64,000 nucleotides of DNA from Clostridium aminobutyricum (GTDB lineage Bacteria > Bacillota > Clostridia > Peptostreptococcales > Anaerovoracaceae), in assembly GCF_017255415.1 (NCBI RefSeq), contig NZ_JAFJZZ010000002.1, positions 62,001 through 126,000 of the forward strand. Reading direction: 5' to 3'. Below the pieces are notes generated by a model, which saw only the letters and a program-made list of their open reading frames with translations, did not search any database and was not told where the DNA came from. Positions 18,393 to 27,887 of this stretch are shown piece after piece. Every line of letters begins with the position of its first letter. Within the stretch, counting starts at the first letter, position 1. The position numbers and the translations under genes are program-made.

Positions 18393-19948
18393 TATTTCGC
18401 ACCTCCCATCATGAGCGGAATAAATGGATTAAAATATCCTTCTCCCTTCACGCACACGCCCTCGAGACCTTTGCCCCCTTCTCTGGAACGCTTGATTCCT
18501 CCGAACTTACCCTGTTCGATAGTAGAGAACAGGCCTTCTTTTTCTATATCATGGAGAAGCTTATTGGCATCGTCCAATACATTCTGCGCTCTCTTTTGAA
18601 TAATTCCATCCTTTTTAAATTCGACTTCCTGCCCGATATCTCTTGCATTATTAAAAATATACGAAGCGTTTTCAATAGATAAATATCGGTCATGCATATG
18701 AGGAGTGTGAATGGCTTCTGTCAGCATGCCAAGCAATTGAAGAGACTGATCCGTCCAAACAGATACCAAATTAAACAACGCATCCTGAATATGTCCTTTG
18801 AAAATGTTTCCGGTCATAAATTTTGTAGGAGGCATGTACTTTAGCGGTGCTTTAGGGAATATTTCTCTCGCCATAACAGCCTGTGATAATTCATATAGAA
18901 AACCATTTTCAATCTCTGGGTCCATTTCAAAAGCATGACCCAGACCCATTTGCTCTTCCTTTACATTGGCAATTACTGCAAATTGTTCATTGATAAACTG
19001 GGAAGCAAGAACCGTATGAGCTGCTTCATAAGCATCGTCGGTCGTCAAGTAATTGTCTTCACCGGAGTTAAAAATGATATCACAATATCCGATAATTACT
19101 CTGGAGAAAAATTGGTCTACCAGCGTTCTTTGCATGTTAATATCCCGGAATAAAATACCGTAAATCGCATCATTCAGCATTACATCCAATCGTTCAATGG
19201 CACCCATAGCCGCGATCTCAGGCATACACATTCCGGAGGAATAGTTGCATAACCGAATGTACTTTCCGATCTCTTCGCCCACTTCATCCAATGCTTTTCT
19301 CATGATTCTGAAGTTTTCCTGCGTTGCATAGGTTCCGCCGAAGCCTTCCGTCGTTGGTCCATAAGGAACATAATCCAGCAAGCTCTGTGCAGTGGTCCGG
19401 ATTACGGCAATAATATCTGCCCCTTGTCTGGCAGCAGCCTGCGCCTGGATTACATCTTCATAGATATTTCCGGTGGCAACAATTACATATAAATAGGGTT
19501 TTCTTCCTTCTCCCAATGTAGCCAAGTAGTTATTTCGTTTAGCAGTTTGCGCTTTAATTTTTTCTAAAGCACCAAGCACAACCGGCATAATTTTTTCTTC
19601 AGCTTCCTCTGCCGGAGCTGTTGGCAGTTTTGTTATTTCAAGCTGCCCTGCCGCCATCTTTTCTGCAATTTCCTGCGGAGTCAAACCGGTCTGAATCATT
19701 GCATTTCCTATCCAATAGGCAACGCCTCTCGGAAGTCCTCCAGCCTCTTTGATCTGATCCACCACAACATTAGGCAGCGGGGTATCCACTTCGTCAACTC
19801 CGTCAACCCCTAATAAACGCAATATCGTTCTTTCTGTACTAACCGTTGTATGCCGATCAATAAATTCTTGCATACTATGTGCAATCCGAGCAGCGCATGA
19901 CCGTGCGCCGTCAATAATTTTTGGATCTAAGTTCAGTTTGCTTGCCAT
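18392..19948 (-). CDS. kamD: D-lysine/L-beta-lysine 5,6-aminomutase, alpha subunit
   Basis: The large TIM-barrel subunit (518 residues, the usual size) that binds the adenosyl part of coenzyme B12 and the substrate. It works with KamE in the second step of lysine fermentation, an amino-group shift from C6 to C5 by a radical route. Recognisable stretches are SCAARIAHSMQEFIDRH near the N-terminus and GGTYATQENFRIMRKALDE in the barrel. The ATG follows GGAGGAAAGG. It lies directly upstream of kamE (TAATG overlap) and downstream of the two accessory ATPase genes. Confidence 0.96.
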   Translation of the reverse strand: MASKLNLDPKIIDGARSCAARIAHSMQEFIDRHTTVSTERTILRLLGVDGVDEVDTPLPNVVVDQIKEAGGLPRGVAYWIGNAMIQTGLTPQEIAEKMAAGQLEITKLPTAPAEEAEEKIMPVVLGALEKIKAQTAKRNNYLATLGEGRKPYLYVIVATGNIYEDVIQAQAAARQGADIIAVIRTTAQSLLDYVPYGPTTEGFGGTYATQENFRIMRKALDEVGEEIGKYIRLCNYSSGMCMPEIAAMGAIERLDVMLNDAIYGILFRDINMQRTLVDQFFSRVIIGYCDIIFNSGEDNYLTTDDAYEAAHTVLASQFINEQFAVIANVKEEQMGLGHAFEMDPEIENGFLYELSQAVMAREIFPKAPLKYMPPTKFMTGNIFKGHIQDALFNLVSVWTDQSLQLLGMLTEAIHTPHMHDRYLSIENASYIFNNARDIGQEVEFKKDGIIQKRAQNVLDDANKLLHDIEKEGLFSTIEQGKFGGIKRSREGGKGLEGVCVKGEGYFNPFIPLMMGGAK

Positions 19949-19991
19949 TTCCTTTCCTCCTCTTCTTGCTCTTAAATAGCTTGAATGTTTC

Positions 19992-21620
19992 CTAGTTTAA
20001 ATATTCTTTAGCTTTATTTATAATTTCCGCATTCAATCCTAGTATTTTTGCGATATTCAGCGCATCCTTAGGGATTTCCTCCCCGCTTTCAACGAGTTTT
20101 AATCGATAATCCATGTATTTTGCGATAATGTTAATTCGTTCTTTTCTGTTGGCATATTTTATTTCCTTATCAAGCCGTTCAAAATCTGCATTTTCCAAAC
20201 CGATTACCTGCATATTCTTCACTTTATTCCGTCCTGCCACATCATCAAAATGAGTGGTGATCAACGTGATATAAGGTTTCTCTCTCAAGTAGTCAATGAG
20301 GCTTTTTGTTAATGCCAGCCCTTCGATAGGATTCGTCCCGCTGGCTATTTCATCAATTAGAATCAACGATTGAGAAGTGCTGTGATCCAGGATCTCTTTT
20401 AGTTCCTCCATTTCACTGCCAAAGCTGGATAAGCCTCGCTCTAAGCTCTGACTGTCTCCGATTAAGATCTGAATAAAATTGCAAAGCCCCAGACGTGCTT
20501 GACTGCAAGGTACATAAAATCCGTACTGAGCCAGCAATTGAATCAATCCGACCAGCTTGAGGCTGACCGTTTTCCCCCCCATGTTCGCTCCTGTAATACA
20601 GGTCACTCCATCTGAAAGGGATATCCCTACCGGACAGTACGCCTTTCCCTTTGAGAGTAAAATGTCCTCTACCTCCAGCTGCCGTCCCTCTGCAAATTCA
20701 ATGAGATGTTGTTTTACTATTTCCGGCTTGATACATTGATGCTTTTGAGCATAGACTACCTTTCCCATTGTAAAATCAAGCTTCCCAAGCTTTCCACAGT
20801 TCTGTAAGATCTCTTTTTTATAGACGGAGACTTCTTTGGATAACCGGGATCGTACGAGAATTTCTTCTTCCTCCGATTCTTGGTTCAGCTCCTCAATCTT
20901 CTGCATCCAATCTCGAACTTCTGCGGAAGGTTTGATTTGGAAAGTGGTATTCATGTAGTCTTCATCTTTTATACAAAGTTCGGGAATCTGAGAAATAGTG
21001 GCCAGCAAATGTACCATAGATTTTGAAACCACATATTCAAATTTAGGACTGATTTCCAAACCATACTTTTCTTCTATATATAGTTTTGTTTTTTTCTGTT
21101 CCTTTCGTATGGCAACTTCCAATTCCCGCTTCTGCTTTCTCAGGGGTCCCAGCCTTTCTGAAAACTCATCATAAATATAAAACGTATTCATTCTTTGCTT
21201 TGCCGGATCCAATATGTCCAGAGCGGGTTCTATATCCTCCAGGAAAAATTCTTCCGGAATGTATTCTTTATTTTCCAAAAGAATCTTCCGAACCTTTTCC
21301 ATCAGAATTAATAAGCTTTTTAATTCAAATAGTTCTACAACGGATAAAGCCGTTTTGCCGCTTCGTTCCACGGTAAAGGTACAGTCCTTGACTTCCATGA
21401 AACATTCATAAAGAATATCTGCCGTTTTAGGATGTTGATTCATCAACATGGATATTCGTTCCATTCGCAGGAACTCTTCCTTTAATTGTTCCTCTTGCCC
21501 CGGCATAAAAGGCACTAATTCTTTCATAAGCTTGACACCAAAAGGTGTCGCCGTGTATACACTCTGCATTACATAAGAAAGTCCGGTTTCTCTTCTTGTT
21601 TTTTCATTTGCTAACCTCAC
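19992..21620 (-). CDS. kamC: MutS-like ATPase of the lysine aminomutase cluster
   Basis: The C-terminal half is a MutS-type ABC ATPase: Walker A ITGANMGGKTVSLK near residue 347, Walker B and D-loop LILIDEIASGTNP near 413, and TTHFD near 447. The N-terminal 300 residues contain helical, charged segments but no mismatch-recognition domain, so it is not a repair MutS. Homologs sit with the lysine 5,6-aminomutase genes in lysine fermenters. An ATP-driven role in reactivating or assembling the B12 enzyme is a reasonable inference and is not shown here. A GTG at 21629 is in frame but touches the Shine-Dalgarno site; the GTG at 21620, 8 bases after GGAGG, is a better start. Confidence 0.85.
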   Translation of the reverse strand: MRLANEKTRRETGLSYVMQSVYTATPFGVKLMKELVPFMPGQEEQLKEEFLRMERISMLMNQHPKTADILYECFMEVKDCTFTVERSGKTALSVVELFELKSLLILMEKVRKILLENKEYIPEEFFLEDIEPALDILDPAKQRMNTFYIYDEFSERLGPLRKQKRELEVAIRKEQKKTKLYIEEKYGLEISPKFEYVVSKSMVHLLATISQIPELCIKDEDYMNTTFQIKPSAEVRDWMQKIEELNQESEEEEILVRSRLSKEVSVYKKEILQNCGKLGKLDFTMGKVVYAQKHQCIKPEIVKQHLIEFAEGRQLEVEDILLSKGKAYCPVGISLSDGVTCITGANMGGKTVSLKLVGLIQLLAQYGFYVPCSQARLGLCNFIQILIGDSQSLERGLSSFGSEMEELKEILDHSTSQSLILIDEIASGTNPIEGLALTKSLIDYLREKPYITLITTHFDDVAGRNKVKNMQVIGLENADFERLDKEIKYANRKERINIIAKYMDYRLKLVESGEEIPKDALNIAKILGLNAEIINKAKEYLN

Positions 21621-21646
21621 CGAATGCACCTCCTCTGTCGCACAGC

Positions 21647-22672
21647 CTAATCGAATCTATATTTGACGTCGATAACCGGAATATTTTTAATCGCTGCGGT
21701 CATCGCATCTATCAGCACTCTGTGCTCAAAACAATAACCAAATGGGGAGACCGGATTTACCGTCACCGCTGCAATGTTAATATTCTGTATCACTTCTACG
21801 CAAAACCCCTGCTTTTTCAGCCTTCCCCAAGTGAAATAGTCCATAAATATTTTCGTAGGATCTTTCAGTACAAATTTTACCCTTTTGAACTTTTTAGGAT
21901 GGATATCCGCTATGACACTGCCCGTCATCGCTCCCGGAATGTATACATGAGTGATTTTCTCACTTATCGCCTCATCGATCAGCTTACTTGCACCGAGTCC
22001 CGTTTTTAAATCCAACAGTTCAAAGTTATCATCCGAGAAAACAACCACTCTGTTCCTATTTTCTTGAGCCTCAATTACCTGCTGTATGAATTGATTTTCT
22101 AAAACAGGTAACGTATAAAGTTCGATTGTATAAACGGTTTCTTCCACAATCTTATGTAAGCTTCTGGAAAGGACTGCTCCTGTTGCAAGGATAATCGCAT
22201 CGGACGTTTCCGGTGCCGCTATCGATTTTCGATCAATTGCACCGTCAATCAGAATTTTCTCCGCCCCCAGCGCCAGCATTTCTTTGCACATCTCTTTATG
22301 ATCTGCCGTGCTGACCGGCCCTGCAATCTGGACATTTCCGCTTTGAACTACCCGGCATAACAAGATGGGTCCCATAGCGGTGCTGTATCTACTGATGCGA
22401 AGGATTTCAAGCCCTGCGTCCGCAAACTCGTATAGCTGCTTCGGAATAGAAACAATCGTACCGGCATCCAAAAATATCTTCGGCTTAGCCGTGCCGGTTA
22501 CAAGATCCACGCTTTCCCCATCTCTTCCTGTAGAAGTAATGCCTAAAACAATGCCTTCGTCCATTGCCTCTTCAATCAGATAATTCAGTACCGTTGTTTT
22601 TCCGGCATTTTTAGCCATCCCAACTATAGAAAGGATTTTATATTCGTCTTTTAATTGTTCCAGTAATCCCAT
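21647..22672 (-). CDS. kamB: P-loop accessory protein of the lysine aminomutase cluster
   Basis: A 341-residue protein with an N-terminal P-loop (VGMAKNAGKTTVLN, residues 17-30), resembling nucleotide-dependent metallochaperones. The rest contains an ITHVYIPGAMTGSVIADIHP segment and no membrane spans. It is encoded between kamA and the MutS-like gene, the same position as in other lysine fermentation clusters. A role in maintaining the B12-dependent aminomutase together with the MutS-like protein is inferred from this fixed association. The ATG follows AAAGGA, and the gene ends 26 bp before the next start. Confidence 0.82.
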   Translation of the reverse strand: MGLLEQLKDEYKILSIVGMAKNAGKTTVLNYLIEEAMDEGIVLGITSTGRDGESVDLVTGTAKPKIFLDAGTIVSIPKQLYEFADAGLEILRISRYSTAMGPILLCRVVQSGNVQIAGPVSTADHKEMCKEMLALGAEKILIDGAIDRKSIAAPETSDAIILATGAVLSRSLHKIVEETVYTIELYTLPVLENQFIQQVIEAQENRNRVVVFSDDNFELLDLKTGLGASKLIDEAISEKITHVYIPGAMTGSVIADIHPKKFKRVKFVLKDPTKIFMDYFTWGRLKKQGFCVEVIQNINIAAVTVNPVSPFGYCFEHRVLIDAMTAAIKNIPVIDVKYRFD

Positions 22673-22844
22673 TCTTATTTCCTTTACTCTATAATCAGCC
22701 GTTGAAAATACTTATCTCTTTTCATTTTCTGCATAGCTCATAAAAGCCGTTTACTTCATTCAGCGTAGAAACATATGCACCTTGCTGCTTATTCATCAGC
22801 TCGGTGCACACATTTATATCATTTTAATCATTATTTTCAGTTGA

Positions 22845-24104
22845 TTATTTATTTCGTTTATGACGCAGCAGATCCTGCGGTTCCAACGACAATCTTTCTC
22901 CCTGTTCCAGTCCGGCAACGCCTTCATAATGATAGGTCTTTTTACCGGTACAGTAATCACAGGTACATTCTAATTCATGTTGATTTTTTGGCTCGGTATA
23001 AGTGGTGATAACACCCTCATAATTTCTCAGAACAACTCGATCAGGCGACTGAGAAATCAAATACTGAGGCATTACCGGAATCTTCCCGCCGCCTCCCGGT
23101 GCATCTACTACAAAAGTAGGTACTGCATAACCGGAGGTGTGACCTCTTAATCCTTCTATAATTTCAATACCCTTAGAAACAGGGGTTCTGAAATGTTCAA
23201 TACCAAGAGATAAATCGCACTGATAAATGTAGTACGGTCTTACTCTATTTTTTACCAAAAGGTGCATAAGTTCTCTCATAATATGAGGACAATCATTTAC
23301 ACCTCGAAGAAGAACTGACTGATTTCCTAAAGGAATACCTGCATCTGCAAGCTTTCTCAAAGCTTCCATTGCCTCCGGCGTCATTTCTTTCGGATGGTTA
23401 AAGTGGGTATTCAACCAAATCGGATGATACTTCTTCAACATATTAACCAAGTCATCCGTAATTCGCTGTGGCATAACCACCGGCGTTCTCGATCCCAATC
23501 TCACGATTTCAACATGAGGAATCTTTCTTAATTCACTGATGATATATTCCAGCGTTTCGTCTGCCACACATAAGCAGTCTCCGCCTGAAAGAAGTACGTC
23601 TCTTATAACAGGAGTCTTCTTTATGTATGCAATACATGCATCAATATCCTCTCTGCCTCTGGCTCCGTCCTTCTCTCCCGCAAGTCTTCTTCTCGTACAA
23701 TGTCTGCAATACATCGAACATTGATCTGTTATTAAAAACAATACTCTATCCGGGTATCGGTGTGTCAGACCAGGCGCCGGGGAATCTTCATCTTCATGTA
23801 AAGGATCCAGCATATCTGCATCGCTTCTGTGCGTTTCAGATAGCACAGGAACCGCCTGCATTCTTACTGGACATCGTACATCATCCGGATCCATTAAGGA
23901 TGCATAGTACGGAGTGACTCCTACGCGGAACCCGTCCATTACTTTTCTGATATCTTCTTCCTCTTCCGGAGTTAAATTTACTACTTTTCTGATATCTTCA
24001 ACGGAAGTCAGCCGGTTTGATATTTGCCAACGCCAATCATTCCACTGCTCTTCTGTCACATCTTTCCAAAGGGAAATATCCTTCCAATTCCTTCTTTCAG
24101 CCAT
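22845..24104 (-). CDS. kamA: Lysine 2,3-aminomutase
   Basis: A radical-SAM, PLP-dependent enzyme converting L-lysine to L-beta-lysine, the first step of lysine fermentation. The radical-SAM cysteines are C129-x3-C133-x2-C136 (DQCSMYCRHC). The PLP lysine is in PGGGGKIPV (Lys341). The zinc-site cysteines are in the C-terminus (LECTCDYCTG) and near residue 296. The length of 419 residues matches the clostridial enzyme. The ATG follows AAAGGAGAG. It lies 217 bp downstream of kdd in the same direction; that gap has two small hairpins (about 24143-24193) but no clear second promoter. Confidence 0.97.
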   Translation of the reverse strand: MAERRNWKDISLWKDVTEEQWNDWRWQISNRLTSVEDIRKVVNLTPEEEEDIRKVMDGFRVGVTPYYASLMDPDDVRCPVRMQAVPVLSETHRSDADMLDPLHEDEDSPAPGLTHRYPDRVLFLITDQCSMYCRHCTRRRLAGEKDGARGREDIDACIAYIKKTPVIRDVLLSGGDCLCVADETLEYIISELRKIPHVEIVRLGSRTPVVMPQRITDDLVNMLKKYHPIWLNTHFNHPKEMTPEAMEALRKLADAGIPLGNQSVLLRGVNDCPHIMRELMHLLVKNRVRPYYIYQCDLSLGIEHFRTPVSKGIEIIEGLRGHTSGYAVPTFVVDAPGGGGKIPVMPQYLISQSPDRVVLRNYEGVITTYTEPKNQHELECTCDYCTGKKTYHYEGVAGLEQGERLSLEPQDLLRHKRNK

Positions 24105-24321
24105 TTTCTCTCTCCTTTAATCCATCTATTATTTGGAGTATTTGATAGCAACATGCTATCAGGCTAAGGCCTGCAAGCTGCTCTGTTGACCTCACAGACC
24201 TTCCCGATATATATTTCTAAATCAGCAAAATTTAAAAACTATTTTAATCAATCACCTTGCACAAGATGATCCTCTTACGTGAAATAAGTCCGTACTTATT
24301 TCTATTGAAATAAGCTGTTGC
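24105..24321 (-). other. kdd-kamA intergenic region with small hairpins
   Basis: This 217-bp transcribed gap holds GATAGCA-ACA-TGCTATC (about 24147-24163) and CAGGC-TAA-GGCCTG (about 24160-24175). They partly overlap and lack a T-run, so they look like RNA processing or stability elements more than a terminator. No ORF with a ribosome site is seen. Confidence 0.4.
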
Positions 24322-25353
24322 CTAAGCATACATCTCTTGGAACAGTTTACGTAAAGGCTCGCACTCTCTAAGAACTTGAAGCGTAATTTCGGCATGGCCC
24401 TTACAGTATCCATTACCGATGATCATATTTACGTCTTTGCCTACACCTTCAGCTCCTAATGCAGCTTTTGTAAAGCTAGTTGCCATGGAGAAGAAGTATA
24501 CGATTCCATCATCCTTACAAGCTAAGATAGAACCCATTTCAGTATTTTCGATGTTTACACAGTTAATAACAACATCTGCTAATTTGCCATCTGTATGTTC
24601 CATAACTTTGTTGTAAATTTCTACAGCGTTTGTTGCATCTGCAGCAAAATATACATCTGCTAAGTTAAGCTTTCTAGCTCTATCAGTTGACTTTTCAGAA
24701 CCACCGATACAAATAACTTTACCGGTTACGCCTGCTCTCTTCTTTGCTTCATATAAGCATAGTAATCCAGACTTACCGCCACCGCCGATGATAACAACTG
24801 TGTCACCAGGCTTTACTAATTTAGCTGTCTGAGCAGGAGCTCCAGCTACGTCTAATGCAGATAATGCTAATCCTTCAGGCATGTCTGTCGGAATCTTAGC
24901 ATAAATGCCGCTCTGGAATAAAATAGCCTGACCCTTAATGTCTACCTGATCGATGTCCGGTCTAACTTCAAGAATTTCTTCTATTACAAGTGGTGTTAAA
25001 GAAAGAGATACAAGTGTAGCAATTTTATCACCAGGCTTTAAATCTCCTACATAATTTTCACCAACTTCTTTTACAGTACCAAGAAGCATACCGCCGGATC
25101 CTGTTACTGGATTCTTGTGCTTACCAGCCTTAGCAACAATGCCCATCATAATTTTCTTGATTTCTTCGATATCATGATTTGCCTGTCTCTCTATTTGGGT
25201 AAAAGATGCGGAGTCAACATTTAATGTTTTCACATCAATAAGTACTTCGTTATCATAAATTTCCATTGTGTTATCAATCACGTCTGCAGGCTGTGGTAAA
25301 ACTCCCTTCGGTGAAATAACTCGGTGGGTCCCATATGGGCATCCTTTTTTCAT
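24322..25353 (-). CDS. kdd: L-erythro-3,5-diaminohexanoate dehydrogenase
   Basis: Oxidises 3,5-diaminohexanoate to 3-keto-5-aminohexanoate with NAD(P)+ in lysine fermentation. The 343 residues form a medium-chain-dehydrogenase-like protein with a glycine-rich nucleotide loop VVIIGGGGKSGLL (about 186-198) and the conserved start YGTHRVISPKGVLPQ. The ATG follows GAGGAGG. It is the first gene of the operon, about 105 nt downstream of a sigma-54 promoter. The neighbouring activator gene encodes a paralog of this protein as its N-terminal domain. Confidence 0.95.
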   Translation of the reverse strand: MKKGCPYGTHRVISPKGVLPQPADVIDNTMEIYDNEVLIDVKTLNVDSASFTQIERQANHDIEEIKKIMMGIVAKAGKHKNPVTGSGGMLLGTVKEVGENYVGDLKPGDKIATLVSLSLTPLVIEEILEVRPDIDQVDIKGQAILFQSGIYAKIPTDMPEGLALSALDVAGAPAQTAKLVKPGDTVVIIGGGGKSGLLCLYEAKKRAGVTGKVICIGGSEKSTDRARKLNLADVYFAADATNAVEIYNKVMEHTDGKLADVVINCVNIENTEMGSILACKDDGIVYFFSMATSFTKAALGAEGVGKDVNMIIGNGYCKGHAEITLQVLRECEPLRKLFQEMYA

Positions 25354-25469
25354 AGCAATCCTCCTCTAAATAAATAACTGTTTCTTATTCTTTTTTTCTT
25401 AATGCTTATCCCGGTTGTATCAAAACTTTGTCATCCGGTTCGCTATTAACTTTTCACTTTACATGTATA

Positions 25470-25484
25470 GCAACATCTGTGCCA
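25470..25484 (-). promoter_or_regulatory. Sigma-54 promoter of the lysine fermentation operon
   Basis: On the minus strand TGGCAC-AGATG-TTGC matches the -24/-12 consensus (TGGCAC-N5-TTGC) at every defined position. Transcription would start about 12 bp downstream and reach kdd after about 105 nt. Confidence 0.9.
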
Positions 25485-25601
25485 TACCTATCATGTTGCC
25501 CAATTTACGTTAAGATTTACCTATTATCCTATAATAATTTCAAGGCAGTGCTTAATTTGAGGGGTTTTATGCCTAAAATCCGTACTATCTTGCTCATATC
25601 A

Positions 25602-25650
25602 GAACCGAAAAGGGTTCAATACAGAAAAAGAGGCGAACTCTTTTCGGTTC
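25602..25650. promoter_or_regulatory. Two activator-site dyads GAACY-N6-GGTTC, also able to form a terminator
   Basis: GAACC-GAAAAG-GGTTC (25602-25617) and GAACT-CTTTTC-GGTTC (25635-25650) lie about 120-165 bp upstream of the kdd -24 element, the usual distance for a sigma-54 activator site. The same dyad occurs before kal. The two copies are also inverted repeats of each other and form a long hairpin after the regulator gene, so the block may double as its terminator. Confidence 0.7.
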
Positions 25651-25668
25651 ACCCCTTTTTCTGTATAT

Positions 25669-27759
25669 TTAAATATTATATTTTTTCTTTTTTCGCACTA
25701 ATTGAGTCTGGCTGATTTGGATCGCTTTTGCTGCCTTTCTGGTTGATCCATATTTCTCGCACGCATAACGAAGTATCGCTTTTTCAAAGCTCTCTATCAT
25801 ATCCTCTAAAGGTACTTCATTTTCGATCGCATTCAGCAAACCTTCTTCGGTTGTAAGCTCCACTTGATCGAAAATTTTATCATGCAGACACTTTATAACG
25901 TCTATTAATGTGATGTTCTCGCCCTTTGCACTGATCATGATACGTTGTATTGAATTTTCCAATTCTCGAATATTACCCACCCATTGCCGTTCTTTTAAAT
26001 ATTCGATTGCTTCTTCATCAATGCCTCGATTGATGCCGTATTTTCCATTGTAAGTTCGTACGAAATGCCTTACCAGTGCCGGGATTTCAGCTTTCCTTTC
26101 ATTTAAAGAAGGGACTTTAATCGGAAACACATTCAGCCTATAATATAAGTCTTGTCTGAACAGCTTTTTCTCAATTTGATCCATTAAATTTCTATTTGTA
26201 GCAGAAATGATTCGCACGTTGGTTTTAATCGGAGTAGTACCCCCTACTCTGTATATTTCACCGTCTTGCGTTACTCGAAGCAGTTTAGCCTGTATGTCTA
26301 ACGGTAATTCACCCACTTCATCCAGAAAAATAATACCGTTATCTGCTGCCTCAAAATACCCCTTTTTCCCGGTTGAGTTTGCCCCGGTGAAGGCACCTTT
26401 TTCATAACCAAAAAATTCGGATTCCATTAAGTTGGGTGCGATGGCAGCACAGTTTATTTTGATGAACGGCTGCATATTTCGTGTGCTGTTTTTTTGTATG
26501 ATATTCGCAATTTTATCCTTGCCGACACCGGTTTCTCCTGTGATTAATACATTGCAATCATACTTTGACACACTTAAGATTTCCTCTAACACCATGGCCA
26601 TCGCGCGGCTCTCACATATAAAATTCTCCGCTAAGCTTCGCCGGTATCCTTCACTGGAAATCAGTCGATCTTCCCTTACCAACGGATACGCTAAATCTTC
26701 CTGCAAACTTGTTACAGAGCTCACCATATCTTTCATATAAGGTGCTAATTCTTTTACAACTTCAATGTCAAATTCATCGTATTTTTCTAAATATCCATCG
26801 GCACATTTGATATCTAAATCTTTTGAAACCGATTCCGTTATGTAAAGAGCAATATTGTAATTGTTTATTAAATTAGCGAATACGACCGTTCCTCCGGATT
26901 TCGTTGCTAAAATGTTAATGGTTTCGGCTCCCTGAAGGTCCGCGCAATTAACCGTCAAGTCAAATTGAGATTCAATGTTGAGTTTTTCCAAACACTCCAT
27001 AGGCCTTAAAATATTCACATAATGAATGTCATTAAACACCTTAGATAACAGCTTATCAATTGATTTTCCAACCAAAACCAGATCCGTTCTCTTATCAAGC
27101 ATGCACATGATCTGTACCTGAGCTCCTGCAATCTTACGAATAACATATCCAAACAACAAATTCATCAAGATGTTATTCCCTACCACCAAATATCTTCCTT
27201 TGCCTTCTCCTTTCTTACAGACTTCCCGACTGACTCGGTATAAAGTCCCCGACTCATTGAAAGTAAGTAAAAGCAGGTTCAAGGGCACCCCTTCCGGTTT
27301 CCTTACAATAGGAATTTTTTGAAATACGATAGCATACCCTTCGACCTCGATCTGTGTATAGGCCCTATCAATAGCCGTTATCCGATTTAAATAGAGCGGT
27401 ACACCGGAAAGGGAGGTATTGCATAAAATTTCATCCCCTTTTTTAAGCTCTTTCTCATTCACATATTCGCTTCCGATTTCGTCCACCACGCCATAGAGAA
27501 GACCGCCCGTATCCGTTACAGGATTATGGAGTTTGCCTCTTTTCATTATAATATCTAATATTTTCTCCTTGATTTGCGCCTCACTATTATTGGCTTCTAA
27601 ACAGATTTGTTTAAAGCTGGTAGTCTCGATATGCAAGGTTTTCAACAGGATGCGCATCTCATTCGGATATATTTCTCTCGAATTGTCGACTTTCCAAGCC
27701 GAAGTAGGAAGTACGTATTTCGGTTCTAAAACACGATTTGTGCCATAGTTTTCTAACAT
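25669..27759 (-). CDS. Sigma-54 activator with an N-terminal Kdd-like sensor domain
   Basis: A 696-residue fusion. Residues 1-340 align along their length with the Kdd enzyme encoded next door (YGTNRVLEPKYVLP, then HNPVTDTGGLLYGVVDEIG), but the glycine-rich cofactor loop is replaced by VVGNNILMNLLFG, so it is probably not a dehydrogenase. A sigma-54 AAA+ domain follows: Walker A GETGVGKD at 408-415, GAFTGA at 455-460, Walker B IIFLDEVGEL. A Fis-type helix-turn-helix ends the protein. It lies between two sigma-54 promoters carrying the same dyad, so it most likely activates kdd-atoA and kal and senses a lysine-pathway intermediate. The ATG follows GAGGAG. Confidence 0.9.
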   Translation of the reverse strand: MLENYGTNRVLEPKYVLPTSAWKVDNSREIYPNEMRILLKTLHIETTSFKQICLEANNSEAQIKEKILDIIMKRGKLHNPVTDTGGLLYGVVDEIGSEYVNEKELKKGDEILCNTSLSGVPLYLNRITAIDRAYTQIEVEGYAIVFQKIPIVRKPEGVPLNLLLLTFNESGTLYRVSREVCKKGEGKGRYLVVGNNILMNLLFGYVIRKIAGAQVQIMCMLDKRTDLVLVGKSIDKLLSKVFNDIHYVNILRPMECLEKLNIESQFDLTVNCADLQGAETINILATKSGGTVVFANLINNYNIALYITESVSKDLDIKCADGYLEKYDEFDIEVVKELAPYMKDMVSSVTSLQEDLAYPLVREDRLISSEGYRRSLAENFICESRAMAMVLEEILSVSKYDCNVLITGETGVGKDKIANIIQKNSTRNMQPFIKINCAAIAPNLMESEFFGYEKGAFTGANSTGKKGYFEAADNGIIFLDEVGELPLDIQAKLLRVTQDGEIYRVGGTTPIKTNVRIISATNRNLMDQIEKKLFRQDLYYRLNVFPIKVPSLNERKAEIPALVRHFVRTYNGKYGINRGIDEEAIEYLKERQWVGNIRELENSIQRIMISAKGENITLIDVIKCLHDKIFDQVELTTEEGLLNAIENEVPLEDMIESFEKAILRYACEKYGSTRKAAKAIQISQTQLVRKKKKYNI

Positions 27760-27841
27760 TGATTGCTCCTCTCCTCTATGCTGTTCATTTAAAATCGTTT
27801 CTCTCTTTAGAAATTTTTTTCCTCTAAATTCAAAAACGTCC

Positions 27842-27857
27842 GAACCAAAATCGGTTC
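27842..27857. promoter_or_regulatory. Activator-site dyad upstream of kal
   Basis: GAACC-AAAATC-GGTTC, the same GAACY-N6-GGTTC dyad as near kdd. It lies only about 32 bp upstream of the kal -24 element and 83 bp from the regulator start, so it may also serve autoregulation. Confidence 0.65.
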
Positions 27858-27887
27858 ACATATTACCTATTTTCAATCATAAACTAT

